The position numbers were made by a program, and so were the translations under genes. Shown one piece after another: positions 34,268-43,348 of a stretch of 64,000 bases of DNA; the stretch's first letter is position 1, and every line of letters begins with the position of its first letter. The DNA lies in assembly GCF_004745575.1 (NCBI RefSeq), contig NZ_RPEM01000006.1:216471-280470 (forward strand), read 5' to 3'. Source of the stretch: Pseudotabrizicola sediminis (GTDB lineage Bacteria > Pseudomonadota > Alphaproteobacteria > Rhodobacterales > Rhodobacteraceae). The notes beneath the pieces were generated by a model. The model did not search any database. It was not told the origin of the DNA and saw nothing but the letters and a program-made list of their open reading frames with translations.

Positions 34268-35014
34268 ATGACCGACAAGACCGTCATCATCACCGGGGCC
34301 AGTCGCGGAATCGGCGCCGCTGCTGCCCGCACATTTGCAGCCGCCGGGTGGCGCGTGGCGCTGCTGGCCCGCTCCGGCAGCGAGATATCAGCGCTGGCCG
34401 ACCAGATCGGTGCCGCCGCCATGGCGCTGCCTTGCGATGTGGCCGACCCGGTTGCCATGCAGACCGCCGTGCAGACCGTGCAGATCCGCTGGGGTCAACT
34501 GGACGCGCTGATCAACAATGCGGGCATGATCGACCCTATTTCGCGGCTGGAAGACGCGGATGCAGGCAGTTGGGGCAGGTCCATCGACATCAACCTCAAG
34601 GGTGTTTTCAACGGCATGCGCGCGGCAATACCGGTGATGAAAGCCGCAGGCGGCGGCACGATCATTACCGTCAGTTCGGGGGCTGCCAGTAACCCTTATG
34701 AAGGGTGGAGCGCCTATTGTGCCGCCAAGGCCGGGGCCGCCATGCTGACCCGCGCCGCCCATCTGGAAGAAGGCAGCAACGGATTGCGCATCATGGGTCT
34801 GTCACCGGGAACGGTCGCCACCGACATGCAGATCAAAATAAAAGCCAGTGGAATCAATCCTGTATCCGCACTTGACCCGGCGGTGCATGTGCCGCCGGAG
34901 TGGCCTGCAAAATGCCTGCTGTGGATGTGCGGCTCGGGCGGTGACGCCTGGCTTGGCGAAGAAGTGAAACTGCGCGACGATTCAATTCGCCGCGCTATCG
35001 GAGTGTTAGAATGA
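34268..35014 (+). CDS. Short-chain dehydrogenase/reductase
   Basis: This 248-residue NAD(P)-dependent oxidoreductase has the classical SDR marks: TGASRGIG at residues 9-16, NNAG near residue 85, a catalytic Ser in ITVSSGAAS, and YCAAK (Tyr and Lys). The substrate is unknown. Its end overlaps the crotonase start by four bases, so the two probably act together on a hydroxyacyl or ketone substrate. Confidence 0.9.
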   Translation: MTDKTVIITGASRGIGAAAARTFAAAGWRVALLARSGSEISALADQIGAAAMALPCDVADPVAMQTAVQTVQIRWGQLDALINNAGMIDPISRLEDADAGSWGRSIDINLKGVFNGMRAAIPVMKAAGGGTIITVSSGAASNPYEGWSAYCAAKAGAAMLTRAAHLEEGSNGLRIMGLSPGTVATDMQIKIKASGINPVSALDPAVHVPPEWPAKCLLWMCGSGGDAWLGEEVKLRDDSIRRAIGVLE

Positions 35015-35631
35015 TCAATGTCGAACTTGATGGCCGGCTGCTGACCCTGACGCTGAACCGTCCGGACAAGGCCAATTCCCTGACCCGCCTTATGCTGGAG
35101 GAACTGGATGCCGCCCTTGCGCATGCCGAATTGAAGGGCGTGCGCGCGGTCATCCTGACCGGGGCGGGCAATGTGTTTTCGGCTGGGGCCGATCTTGACG
35201 ATGCCCGCGCCGGGCTGGCCGTCGATCCGGTCTGGGAACGGCTGTCGGCGCGGGTGGCCGGGCTGCCCTGTCTGACCATCGCCGCGCTGAATGGCACGCT
35301 GGCAGGCGGGGCGATGGGGATGGTGCTGGCCTGTGATGTGCGCCTGTCTGTCGCCTCGGCCAAATTCTTCTATCCGGTGATGAAGCTCGGCTTTCTGCCG
35401 CAACCGACAGATCCGCGGCGCATGTCTGCGCTGATCGGCCCGGCCCGCACCAAGATGATCCTGATGGGCGGGGCCCGCATAGAGGCGGCCGAAGCGCTGG
35501 ACTGGGGGCTGATTGATCGCATCACCACGCCAGAGGCGCTGATAGCTGAGGCGCAGGCCGTGGCGCAGGATGCCATGGCCGCAAGTGCAGACCATGTGGC
35601 CGCGATCAAACGGCTGGTGCCGCTGACCTAG
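35011..35631 (+). CDS. Enoyl-CoA hydratase/isomerase family protein (short)
   Basis: This 206-residue crotonase-fold protein has the oxyanion-hole segments GAGNVFSAGADL and NGTLAGGAMGMVLACD. It is about 50 residues shorter than typical hydratases and ends soon after the core, missing much of the C-terminal helical part. The position that usually carries a catalytic Glu (PEvKLG pattern) reads PVMKLGF, so ordinary hydratase activity is doubtful. It is coupled to the SDR gene and converges with the LacI regulator. Confidence 0.85.
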   Translation: MINVELDGRLLTLTLNRPDKANSLTRLMLEELDAALAHAELKGVRAVILTGAGNVFSAGADLDDARAGLAVDPVWERLSARVAGLPCLTIAALNGTLAGGAMGMVLACDVRLSVASAKFFYPVMKLGFLPQPTDPRRMSALIGPARTKMILMGGARIEAAEALDWGLIDRITTPEALIAEAQAVAQDAMAASADHVAAIKRLVPLT

Positions 35632-36662
35632 ACCTTCCGGATGGTATCGCCCGGCTGCAGGGTCGGCGAAAGCTCGATGATCTCTCCGCCGACAATACCG
35701 TCGGGCCGCTTGCCCGCGATGATCTCGGCGGCCAGCCGTCCGATATCCAGACGGCAAGCGTCCATCGTTGCCAGCCGCCTTGGCAGACCGTCCAGCAGCT
35801 CCACCCCGTTGAACCCGGCCAAGCCCACGCGCCCCGGCACATCAATGCCCTGCGCAAGACAGTACAACAATCCGCCGGCACCGATCATATCGTTGGAGTA
35901 ATACAGGAAATCCACGTCCGGGCTGCGCTTCAGGACCGCTTCTGTCATCTCGCGGCCTTTCAGCAGGGCAGACCCGCCCGAATAGAATTCCCGGTCGGCA
36001 AGCGCCAGCCCCTCGCGGGCCAGCGCCTCTTCAAATCCGGCCAGCCGCTTCTTGGCGCGGTGGTCGTTCGGCATTTGCGTGCCCAGAAAGGCAATGCGCC
36101 GGTAGCCCGCAGCCACAATCGCCTCGGCCATCTGCCGCCCGGCCCGGCGGTGGGAAATCCCCACGGCGGAATCGACCGGGGTGCCGTCAATATCCATAAT
36201 CTCGACCACCGGCACACCCGCCTGCGCCAGCATGGCCTGACTGGCCTCGCTATGTTCCAACCCCGCCAGGATCAGCCCGGACGGCCGCCAGCTGAGCATT
36301 TCATAGATGACCGACTCTTCCCGCTCCGGCAGGTAATTGGTCACGCCCACCACCGGCTGCAACCCGGTGTCTTCCAGCACATCGGAAATGCCAGTCATCA
36401 CCTCGGGGAACACCATATTCGACAGCGACGGGATGATGACGCCCACCAGATTGACCCGCTGGCTGGCCAGGGCGCCTGCGATCTTGTTGGGCACGTAGCC
36501 CAGCCGCCGTGCCGCCTCCAGCACCCGCTCGCGCGTGGTGTCTGACACATCGCCCCGATTGCGCAACACGCGGCTGACAGTCATTTCACTGACGCCCGAT
36601 GCCTCAGAGACATCGCGCAAGGTCAGGGTGCGGCGGAAATCGGGAACAACGGGCTTTGTCAA
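35628..36662 (-). CDS. LacI family transcriptional repressor
   Basis: This 344-residue repressor has a LacI helix-turn-helix (LTLRDVSEASGVSEMTVSRV, residues 13-32), the hinge helix VPNKIAGALAS, and a periplasmic-binding-like core beginning VNLVGVIIPSLSN. The start is a TTG with AAGG eight bases upstream; the next Met lies inside the HTH, so a shorter form would not bind DNA. It resembles the gluconate-repressor branch. The natural targets are not obvious, since the adjacent SDR/crotonase pair is convergent. Confidence 0.88.
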   Translation of the reverse strand: MTKPVVPDFRRTLTLRDVSEASGVSEMTVSRVLRNRGDVSDTTRERVLEAARRLGYVPNKIAGALASQRVNLVGVIIPSLSNMVFPEVMTGISDVLEDTGLQPVVGVTNYLPEREESVIYEMLSWRPSGLILAGLEHSEASQAMLAQAGVPVVEIMDIDGTPVDSAVGISHRRAGRQMAEAIVAAGYRRIAFLGTQMPNDHRAKKRLAGFEEALAREGLALADREFYSGGSALLKGREMTEAVLKRSPDVDFLYYSNDMIGAGGLLYCLAQGIDVPGRVGLAGFNGVELLDGLPRRLATMDACRLDIGRLAAEIIAGKRPDGIVGGEIIELSPTLQPGDTIRKV

Positions 36663-36693
36663 TGGAACGGCCTTCTGCGGCGGAGTCTTTTCT

Positions 36694-36753
36694 TGTTAGC
36701 GCCAAATACGTCCCTTGTCCAAGGCCGTTTCATCTGTTATGTTACCGCTAACA
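36694..36753. promoter_or_regulatory. Putative LacI-family operator sites
   Basis: TGTTACCGCTAACA at 36740-36753 has TGTTA/TAACA arms around a CCGC centre, close to gluconate-repressor-type operators. A half-similar TGTTAGCGCCAAAT lies at 36694-36707. Both are upstream of the LacI gene, 32-91 bases before its TTG start, consistent with autoregulation. Confidence 0.55.
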
Positions 36754-36821
36754 GCCAGATCAACCGGCTGACAAAATCCTTCGCGTCCTGCAAGCTCTCA
36801 GCCCGGACGCGACGGACCCTG

Positions 36822-36854
36822 AGGGGGAGTGGTGGGCCAAAACTCACTCCCCCT
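36822..36854. repeat. Ten-bp inverted repeat upstream of the tRNA gene
   Basis: AGGGGGAGTG at 36822-36831 is exactly complementary to CACTCCCCCT at 36845-36854, with a 13-base loop and a short TTT after it on the plus strand. It could end plus-strand transcripts before the tRNA; no gene for it to terminate is visible, so its role is open. Confidence 0.45.
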
Positions 36855-36892
36855 TTACCTCCCTGCGATCCCCCCCCCCTCAAAGTCCGCGC

Positions 36893-36921
36893 TTGAAACC
36901 AGATGCATTTTTCCGCATGAA
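36893..36921 (+). promoter_or_regulatory. Candidate promoter of the tRNA gene
   Basis: TTGAAA at 36893-36898 and CATGAA at 36916-36921 have 17-base spacing and end ten bases before the tRNA. The -35 match is good, the -10 match weak. Confidence 0.4.
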
Positions 36922-36931
36922 GGTGGCGCGT

Positions 36932-37008
36932 GGTCCCGTGGCTCAACTGGATAGAGCAGCCCCCTCCTAAGGGGCAGGTTACAGGTTCAAGTCCTGTCGG
37001 GATCACCA
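36932..37008 (+). tRNA. tRNA-Arg(CCT)
   Basis: The 77-base sequence folds as a tRNA: acceptor GGTCCCG pairs with CGGGATC (one G-U), the anticodon stem GCCCC/GGGGC encloses the loop CTCCTAA with anticodon CCT, the T arm reads ACAGGTTCAAGTCCTGT, and the end is an encoded CCA. It reads AGG codons for arginine. It stands alone between the LacI region and the convergent DMGDH-like gene; no integrated element is seen beside it. Confidence 0.96.
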
Positions 37009-37016
37009 GAATGTCA

Positions 37017-39449
37017 TCATGCGCGGATGCGCAATCCGTCGGGGTCGTGGGGTGGGCATCGGGTCAGTTCTGCCTGAATCGTGTCACCTGCGACCATCAA
37101 GGCATAGTGTCCTGCCGAAAGCCAATCCTCTGACACGCCGCAGTCATGCCGGACATAGCCGTAGCCGATGCTTTTCCCCACCGTATACCCATACCCGCCC
37201 GAGGTCAGATATCCCACCGGCAGCCCGTCTCGCAGAATGGTTTCGCGCCCGACCAGCACGGCGGCAGGATCGGCCACGGTAAATCCAAGCAGGCGCTTTT
37301 TGAGCGGCTGCCCGGCAACTGCCTCCAGCGCTGCGCGACCCCGGAATGCCGTATTCCCTTTCATCTTGACCGCCCAGCCCAGCCCAGCCTCGAACGGGGT
37401 GTCGTTGGGGGTGATATCGGATGACCAGGCGCGATAGCCTTTTTCCAGCCGAAGCGATTCCAGCGCGCGGTAGCCGACGGGGCGCAAATCACGGTCTGCA
37501 GCCATCAGGGCGTCGAACACCGCCCCGGTCTGCGTCAGCGGTACGTGCAATTCCCACCCCAGCTCGCCCACATATGTTACCCGCAACGCCCGCACCGGCG
37601 CGCCAGCGATGGTGATCTCGCGCGCATGGCCGAAGGGAAATGCGGAGTTGCTCACATCATCTGCGGTGACCCGCGCCAGAATGTCCCGCGCGCGCGGCCC
37701 CATCAGGGACAGCGTGCCCCGGTCTTCGGTCACGTCGCGGAACACCACACCGTGCTTTGGCAGCTGGTCGGCGATCCAGCCGAAATCATGGGTGCGAAAA
37801 CCGGTGCCGGTGACGATGTAGAACAAGTCCTCGTCCATGCGCGCCACGGTCAGATCCGCCTCGATCCCGCCACGCGAATTGAGCAGCTGAGTATAGGTCA
37901 ACCGCCCCGCATCGCGGGCCACCCGGTTGGCACAGATCGCCTCCAGCGCCTCGGCAGCTTTGGGGCCGGACAGCTCGTATTTGGCAAAGCTGGACTGGTC
38001 GAACAGCCCGGCATGGCTGCGCACATGGGCATGTTCTTCACCTACCGGGCCGAACCAGTTCTGGCGGCCCATGGCGTAGACATCGCGCGGCTCCATGCCT
38101 TCGGGGGCGAACCAGTTCGGGCGTTCCCACCCCAGTTTCGACCCGAACACGGCGCGATGTGACTTCAGGCGGTCATAGAGTGGTGACACGATCAGCGGGC
38201 GGCCTGAGGTGTATTCCTCATGCGGGAAGGCCACTGTGTAGTGCTTGCCATAGGCTTCCAGCGTGCGCGTTGCCACCCAGTCGCGGTCGCGGTGCATGGC
38301 CGAAAAGCGCCGGATATCCACGGCCCACAGGTCCAGCGGTGCCTCGCCCCGCATCACCCATTCGGCCAGCACCCAGCCCGCGCCGCCCCCCGAGGCAATG
38401 CCAAAAGCGTTGAACCCGGCACCGACGAACATGTTCGGGCATTCGGGTGCCGCGCCAAGGATGAAATTGCCATCCGGTGTAAAGCTTTCTGCCCCGTTGA
38501 TCATCTGCTTGACGCCCGTGGTTTCCAGCGCCGGAATGCGGGCCATCGCCTGTTCCAGATGCTGGCTGAAATGATCGAAATCATCGTCAAACAGCCGGAA
38601 CTCCCAATTTGGCGGTATGTCCCCGGTGACCCAGCCCTGCGGATTGTCCTCATAGCCGCCCATCACCAGCCCGCCGACCTCTTCCTTGAAATAGGTGCGG
38701 CGGTCGGGGTCACGCAGCGTGGGGGCGTCGGGCGACAGCCCGTCAATCGCTTCCGTGATGATGTACTGGTGCTTGACCGGGTGCAGCGGCACCGTCACCC
38801 CCGCCATCGCCCCGATCTGGCGCGCCCACATGCCGCCGCAGTTTACGACCGTGTCGCAGGCGATCCGCCCCTGATCGGTTTCCACATGGGTGATGCGGGG
38901 GCCGTCCATCGTAAATCCGGTCACCGTCACGCCCTCAGCCATACGTGCGCCATACATGCGCGCGCCCTTCGCCAGACTTTGGGTAATGTCCGAAGGGCTG
39001 GCCTGACCGTCGGTCGGCAGCCAGCTGGCCCCGATCAGGTCGGACGTGTCCATCAGCGGCCACATCCGCTTGACCTCTTCGGGCGAAATCAGGTGCATTT
39101 CCATCCCGAAGCTGCCCGCGGTCGTGGCAAGGCGGCGGTATTCGGTCCATCGGTCGGCGGTGGTGGCAAGGCGCAGGCAGCCTGTCATCTTCCACCCGGT
39201 ATCCAACCCGGTTTCCGCCGCCAGCCCCTTGTACAGATCCACCGAGTATTTCAGCACCTTGGTGATGCTGGCCGAAGAGCGCAACTGCCCCACCAGCCCC
39301 GCGGCATGCCATGTGCTGCCGCTGGTGATCTTGCCCTGTTCCAGCAGCAATACATCGGCCTTGTGATCGCGCGCCAGATGATAAGCGGTGGAACAGCCGA
39401 TGATGCCGCCGCCTATGACGATGATCTGGGCCTGGGCTGGAAGGGTCAT
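37017..39449 (-). CDS. FAD-dependent oxidoreductase with GcvT domain (dimethylglycine/sarcosine dehydrogenase-like)
   Basis: This 810-residue two-domain enzyme has an N-terminal DAO-type FAD domain (IIVIGGGIIGCSTAYHLA at the start) followed by the SGSTWHAAGLVG flavin-contact motif. From about residue 430 there is a GcvT/THF-binding domain (WFGPVGEEHAHVRSHAGLFD, then LNSRGGIEADLTV). The family oxidatively demethylates dimethylglycine, sarcosine or related N-methyl compounds and passes the methylene group to THF. The start is ATG 39449, directly before the FAD motif. It is the last gene of a minus-strand set with a betaine-type ABC transporter and a kinase-like gene, which fits import and breakdown of a methylated amine. 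Confidence 0.88.
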   Translation of the reverse strand: MTLPAQAQIIVIGGGIIGCSTAYHLARDHKADVLLLEQGKITSGSTWHAAGLVGQLRSSASITKVLKYSVDLYKGLAAETGLDTGWKMTGCLRLATTADRWTEYRRLATTAGSFGMEMHLISPEEVKRMWPLMDTSDLIGASWLPTDGQASPSDITQSLAKGARMYGARMAEGVTVTGFTMDGPRITHVETDQGRIACDTVVNCGGMWARQIGAMAGVTVPLHPVKHQYIITEAIDGLSPDAPTLRDPDRRTYFKEEVGGLVMGGYEDNPQGWVTGDIPPNWEFRLFDDDFDHFSQHLEQAMARIPALETTGVKQMINGAESFTPDGNFILGAAPECPNMFVGAGFNAFGIASGGGAGWVLAEWVMRGEAPLDLWAVDIRRFSAMHRDRDWVATRTLEAYGKHYTVAFPHEEYTSGRPLIVSPLYDRLKSHRAVFGSKLGWERPNWFAPEGMEPRDVYAMGRQNWFGPVGEEHAHVRSHAGLFDQSSFAKYELSGPKAAEALEAICANRVARDAGRLTYTQLLNSRGGIEADLTVARMDEDLFYIVTGTGFRTHDFGWIADQLPKHGVVFRDVTEDRGTLSLMGPRARDILARVTADDVSNSAFPFGHAREITIAGAPVRALRVTYVGELGWELHVPLTQTGAVFDALMAADRDLRPVGYRALESLRLEKGYRAWSSDITPNDTPFEAGLGWAVKMKGNTAFRGRAALEAVAGQPLKKRLLGFTVADPAAVLVGRETILRDGLPVGYLTSGGYGYTVGKSIGYGYVRHDCGVSEDWLSAGHYALMVAGDTIQAELTRCPPHDPDGLRIRA

Positions 39450-39450
39450 G

Positions 39451-40332
39451 TCAAAGCGTCCCGTGTGTTTGGGTGAACTGGTCCAGCACCGCCTCAAGGC
39501 GGATCAGATTGTCGCGCGCATAATCGCGGTAGTCTGCGCCGGGGGCAGCGAGGTGAATGTCAGAGACCATTGCCCACATCGCCTCTCGCAGCAGGCTGGC
39601 GCATTGCATCGCATCAAAGGCGCGCTGAAAGGCGGCGTCGGGGGCATGGCCAAGGTAGGACTGCAACAGGGCTGCGGTTTCGTCAGATGTCATCCCCGCA
39701 TTGGAAGACACCCCGGCAAGATCGAACATCGCCGTGCCGAACCCCGCGTATTCATAGTCGATCAGCCACAGCCGGCGACCGTCATCAAGGATATTGGCGG
39801 GCAGCAGATCATGGTGGCCGAAGATGATGGGCAGCGGGATCTGCACGGCCTCCAGCCTCTCGGACAGCGCCAGAAATCGTGGCAGGTCAGGCGAAAACGG
39901 ACTGTCGCTTGCCTTGATGGTGCAGGCGTAGTCACGGATTACGTGGAACGGCCAGAAGATATAGGGCGTGCCCTGGATGTGCCGCGCCATGCCATTGTGA
40001 AACCGGCGCAGAAGCGCGCCAACCCGGTCAGGGGCGGCACGCACATCTTCGGCCCCCCATGTCCGCGACGGGACGAATTGCACCACGCTGACACCGGGGG
40101 CCGCATATTCCACCGCCGGGCCAAAGCCTGCGGCATGGGCGGCGCGCGCGGTTGCCACCTCGCGCGCGCGGTCCACGTGGTGAAACGGAAAGTCGCGGCC
40201 AAAGCGGGCGACATGCTTGCCCGCCGCGTCGGTCACCAACCAGCTTTCGTTCGACAGTCCACCCTCCAGCGGCACCGCCGAGGGCGTGCCGGTCCAGCAG
40301 GGCAACGTCAGGATGTGCGCCGGTGTCGTCAT
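39451..40332 (-). CDS. Choline/aminoglycoside kinase-fold phosphotransferase
   Basis: This 293-residue protein has the APH/choline kinase active site: GHHDLLPANILDD (catalytic Asp and metal Asn near residue 185) and LIDYEYAGFG (the DxE metal motif). The N-terminal GGLSNESWLV resembles the nucleotide loop. It lies between the ABC permease (four-base overlap) and the DMGDH-like gene, pointing to phosphorylation of choline, ethanolamine or a related amino alcohol; the exact substrate is not known. Confidence 0.85.
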   Translation of the reverse strand: MTTPAHILTLPCWTGTPSAVPLEGGLSNESWLVTDAAGKHVARFGRDFPFHHVDRAREVATARAAHAAGFGPAVEYAAPGVSVVQFVPSRTWGAEDVRAAPDRVGALLRRFHNGMARHIQGTPYIFWPFHVIRDYACTIKASDSPFSPDLPRFLALSERLEAVQIPLPIIFGHHDLLPANILDDGRRLWLIDYEYAGFGTAMFDLAGVSSNAGMTSDETAALLQSYLGHAPDAAFQRAFDAMQCASLLREAMWAMVSDIHLAAPGADYRDYARDNLIRLEAVLDQFTQTHGTL

Positions 40333-42326
40333 GCCGCACCCTCCAGCCCCAGCTGGGCGCGGGCGCGGCGGGCAGCGGCAGACAGCAGGCGATCAGCGAT
40401 GATGGCGATAAAGGCAATCGCCAGCCCCGCCACCAGACCATTGCCGGGGTTGGCCTTGGTCAGCGCGATATAGACATCCTGCCCCAGATCGCGGGTGCCA
40501 ACCAAGGCTGTGATGACCAGCATCGACAGTGCGAACATGATGGTCTGGTTCAGACCCAGCAAAATCTCGGGCAGCGCCAGCCGCAGGCGGATGCGGGTCA
40601 GGATCTGCCAGGGCGTGCAGCCCATGGCCCGCCCCGCCTCGATCAGCCGCGGGTCCACCGATTGCAGGCCCAGCACGGTGTAGCGGATGGCGGGCGCGAT
40701 GGCATAGGCCACCACCGCGATCATCGCAGTGAAGTCGCCGACACGGAACAGCATGACGATGGGCATCAGGTAGACAAAGCTGGGCAGGGTCTGCGCCGTG
40801 TCGATCACGGCGCGGGTCACCGTCCACAGCCTTTCGCGCATCGCCACGGCGATGCCGATGGGCACGCCGATGGCCATGGCGATCAGGGTGGAAATGCCGC
40901 ACAGATAGACCGTGATCATCGCCTTTTCCCATTGCCCGGTCGCGGCGATCAGAAAGGACAGGCCGGATGTCAGCAGCGCCAGCCGTCCCCCGCCCAACCG
41001 CCAGCCCGCCACCCCCAGCAGCAGAACCACCGCCAGCCATGGCAGGCCCAGCATGAACCGCTTCACCGGCACCAGCAGCCAGACAAGGAAGAAGGTCTTC
41101 ACCGCCTCCAGCGTGTCGAAAAAGGTGATGTTGATCCACTGGACGGCCGCCGCCCAGAACGGGCTGGTCGAAAGCCGGGCCGCGTCAGGATAGGTCTGCA
41201 CCGCCGGAATCAGCAGACCGATGATGAAGGTTGTCACGACCAGCACAGCAGCGGCAGTCACATAGGGATGCCGCCGGATCAAGGGCCCCTTCCGCCCCGG
41301 AACGGCACCGCGATGCGCCACGGCCTGACTCAACCGGTCCAGCGCAATGGCCAATGCCACAATCGCCAGCCCCGCCTCCAGCCCCGCGCCGAAATCCAGC
41401 CGGCGCAGGGCGTTGAGCACATCAAACCCAAGCCCCCCCGCGCCGATCATCGAGGCGATGATCACCATGTTCAGCGACAGCATGATCACCTGATTGACCC
41501 CCACCATCAGCGCCTCGCGCGCCGAGGGGATCAGTACCCGCCACAGCGTCTGGCGCTTGGTGCAGCCCACCATCCGGGCCAGATCATGCGCTTCCTCGGG
41601 CACCCGCGACAGAGCCAGCGTGGTGATCCGCGTCATTGGCGGGGTGGCATAGATCAGCGTGGCGATCACCGCCGCCGTGGGGCCAAAACCGAACAAAATC
41701 AGGATCGGCACCAGATAGGCGAAGACCGGCATGGTCTGCATCAGATCGAGCAGCGGTCGCAAGGCGCGTTCAAACCACGGATGCCGCCACGCCAGAGTGC
41801 CGAACAGCAGCCCACCGGCCACGCCCAGCGGCACCGCCACCAGGATCGAGGCGAGCGTCACCATCGCACTGCGCCACTGGCCAAACACCGCGATAAACGC
41901 AAAGCACGCTGCCATCAGCAGGGCCAGGCGCAAGCCCCCCGCCCAATGCCCCAGCGCCGCCATCATGCCGATGACGGCCACCCACGAGATGGGCGGTACA
42001 TGCTGGACCATCACCCCGCCGGTCTGCTCCTGCACCCCGTTGGCCAGCAGCCCAAGCGCCAGCTGATAGGGTTTGTCCACCAAGGCGGCGACGGCGCGGG
42101 TGACATCGGAAAACGCCACCGGACCAAGGCTGGCATCTTTCACCAGCCAGGTTATCGCGGCTCCGATCCAACGCGCGGCAGGGATCTGCCACGTCGTCGG
42201 ATAGTCAAACGCCATCGGCAGCAGTGTCTGCCCCCACAGCCAAAGCGCCAGTGCCAGCGCCAAGGCCATACCCCAGATCAGCCGCCCATCCCCCGGGCGC
42301 ATGGCGGGAAAGGGCAGGGCGGTCAT
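40329..42326 (-). CDS. Glycine betaine/proline-type ABC permease, internally duplicated
   Basis: This 665-residue membrane protein contains two copies of the ProW permease domain. Each half carries its own EAA-type coupling loop: EEAHDLARMVGCTKRQTLW near residue 255 and EAGRAMGCTPWQILTRIRL near residue 590, each followed by a conserved VNQVIM/LNQTIM helix. Ordinary ProW proteins have one copy and homodimerise, so this form probably builds the whole channel from one chain. It overlaps the ATPase gene by four bases and is served by the binding protein next door. Confidence 0.88.
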   Translation of the reverse strand: MTALPFPAMRPGDGRLIWGMALALALALWLWGQTLLPMAFDYPTTWQIPAARWIGAAITWLVKDASLGPVAFSDVTRAVAALVDKPYQLALGLLANGVQEQTGGVMVQHVPPISWVAVIGMMAALGHWAGGLRLALLMAACFAFIAVFGQWRSAMVTLASILVAVPLGVAGGLLFGTLAWRHPWFERALRPLLDLMQTMPVFAYLVPILILFGFGPTAAVIATLIYATPPMTRITTLALSRVPEEAHDLARMVGCTKRQTLWRVLIPSAREALMVGVNQVIMLSLNMVIIASMIGAGGLGFDVLNALRRLDFGAGLEAGLAIVALAIALDRLSQAVAHRGAVPGRKGPLIRRHPYVTAAAVLVVTTFIIGLLIPAVQTYPDAARLSTSPFWAAAVQWINITFFDTLEAVKTFFLVWLLVPVKRFMLGLPWLAVVLLLGVAGWRLGGGRLALLTSGLSFLIAATGQWEKAMITVYLCGISTLIAMAIGVPIGIAVAMRERLWTVTRAVIDTAQTLPSFVYLMPIVMLFRVGDFTAMIAVVAYAIAPAIRYTVLGLQSVDPRLIEAGRAMGCTPWQILTRIRLRLALPEILLGLNQTIMFALSMLVITALVGTRDLGQDVYIALTKANPGNGLVAGLAIAFIAIIADRLLSAAARRARAQLGLEGAA

Positions 42327-43339
42327 GCCTCACCCCCCAGCAGCAGACGGATCACATCGTCGCGCGCGACAGTGCCGATGGCGCCACCATCTTCGGTTAC
42401 ACCGACATGAGCCGCACCTGACAGGAACGACGGCCCGGCCTCTGCCACCGTGGCACGGGCTGGCAGGCAAGGCATCCCCTCTGGCACTGGGCCGGGGGTC
42501 ACCAGTGACGCCAGCCGCACGACTTTTGCCTTTGGCACCGCGCGGGTGAATTCGCGCACGTAGTCGGTGGCCGGGTTCAGAACCAGATCTTGGGGCGTGC
42601 CAACTTGCACCACCGCACCATCCTTCATGATGGCGATGCGGTCGGCGAGCCGGATCGCCTCGTCAAAATCATGCGTGATGAACACAATCGTCTTGTGCAG
42701 CCGCGACTGCAGCCGCATGAACTCGCCCTGCAGCTCCCGCCGGATCAGCGGGTCCAGTGCCGAAAACGGCTCGTCCAGAAACCACAGCTCCGGTTCTGCC
42801 GCCAGCGACCGCGCAATGCCGACGCGCTGTTGCTGCCCGCCGGACAACTGGCGGGGATAGGCGTGTTCGCGCCCCGACAGGCCGACCAGCGTGATCATCT
42901 CCTCCGCCCGGGCCTCGCGTGCGGGGCGGGGCATGCCCTGGACCTCCAGCGGAAAGGCCACGTTGTCCAGCACCGTCATATGCGGAAGCAGCGCAAAATG
43001 CTGGAACACCATGCCCATCCGGTGTCGGCGGATCTGCGTCATCTCGGCATCCGAGGCGGTCAGCAGGTTCTGGCCGTTGAACAGGATTTCGCCCGCCGTG
43101 GGTTCGATCAGCCGCGAAAGGCAGCGCACCAGTGTCGATTTGCCAGACCCGGACAGGCCCATGATCACAAAAATCTCGCCCCGCCGCACCGTCAGATCGA
43201 CCGCGCGCACAGCGGGCACCAGCCCGAGTGCGGCCAGCCGGCCAGCGTCCTGGCCCGCCGCGGCAAGGTGCTCGGCGGCGCGCGCCCCGAACACCTTCCA
43301 GACATTGCGGCAGATCAGGGTATCGGGTCCGGGCGTCAT
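42323..43339 (-). CDS. Glycine betaine/proline-type ABC transporter ATP-binding protein
   Basis: This 338-residue ATPase has Walker A (GLSGSGKSTLVRCLSR), signature (LSGGQQQRVGIARSL) and Walker B (LWFLDEPFSALDP). The N terminus includes the ProV-type extension before the core, and the last 80 residues are a shortened, CBS-like tail. It powers the duplicated permease encoded immediately downstream (four-base overlap). Confidence 0.9.
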   Translation of the reverse strand: MTPGPDTLICRNVWKVFGARAAEHLAAAGQDAGRLAALGLVPAVRAVDLTVRRGEIFVIMGLSGSGKSTLVRCLSRLIEPTAGEILFNGQNLLTASDAEMTQIRRHRMGMVFQHFALLPHMTVLDNVAFPLEVQGMPRPAREARAEEMITLVGLSGREHAYPRQLSGGQQQRVGIARSLAAEPELWFLDEPFSALDPLIRRELQGEFMRLQSRLHKTIVFITHDFDEAIRLADRIAIMKDGAVVQVGTPQDLVLNPATDYVREFTRAVPKAKVVRLASLVTPGPVPEGMPCLPARATVAEAGPSFLSGAAHVGVTEDGGAIGTVARDDVIRLLLGGEA

Positions 43340-43348
43340 GGCGCTTGA

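Noticed and set aside
36932-37017. Integration site or genomic island at the tRNA-Arg gene
   Set aside because: No integrase gene, no repeated tRNA end and no mobile genes were seen on either side.
38220-39476. 418-residue plus-strand frame opposite the DMGDH-like gene
   Set aside because: Antisense shadow; the FAD and GcvT motifs on the minus strand are unambiguous.
40152-42410. 752-residue plus-strand frame opposite the ABC permease
   Set aside because: Very rich in His/Gln/Arg, as expected for the antisense of a hydrophobic protein; the minus-strand permease is certain.
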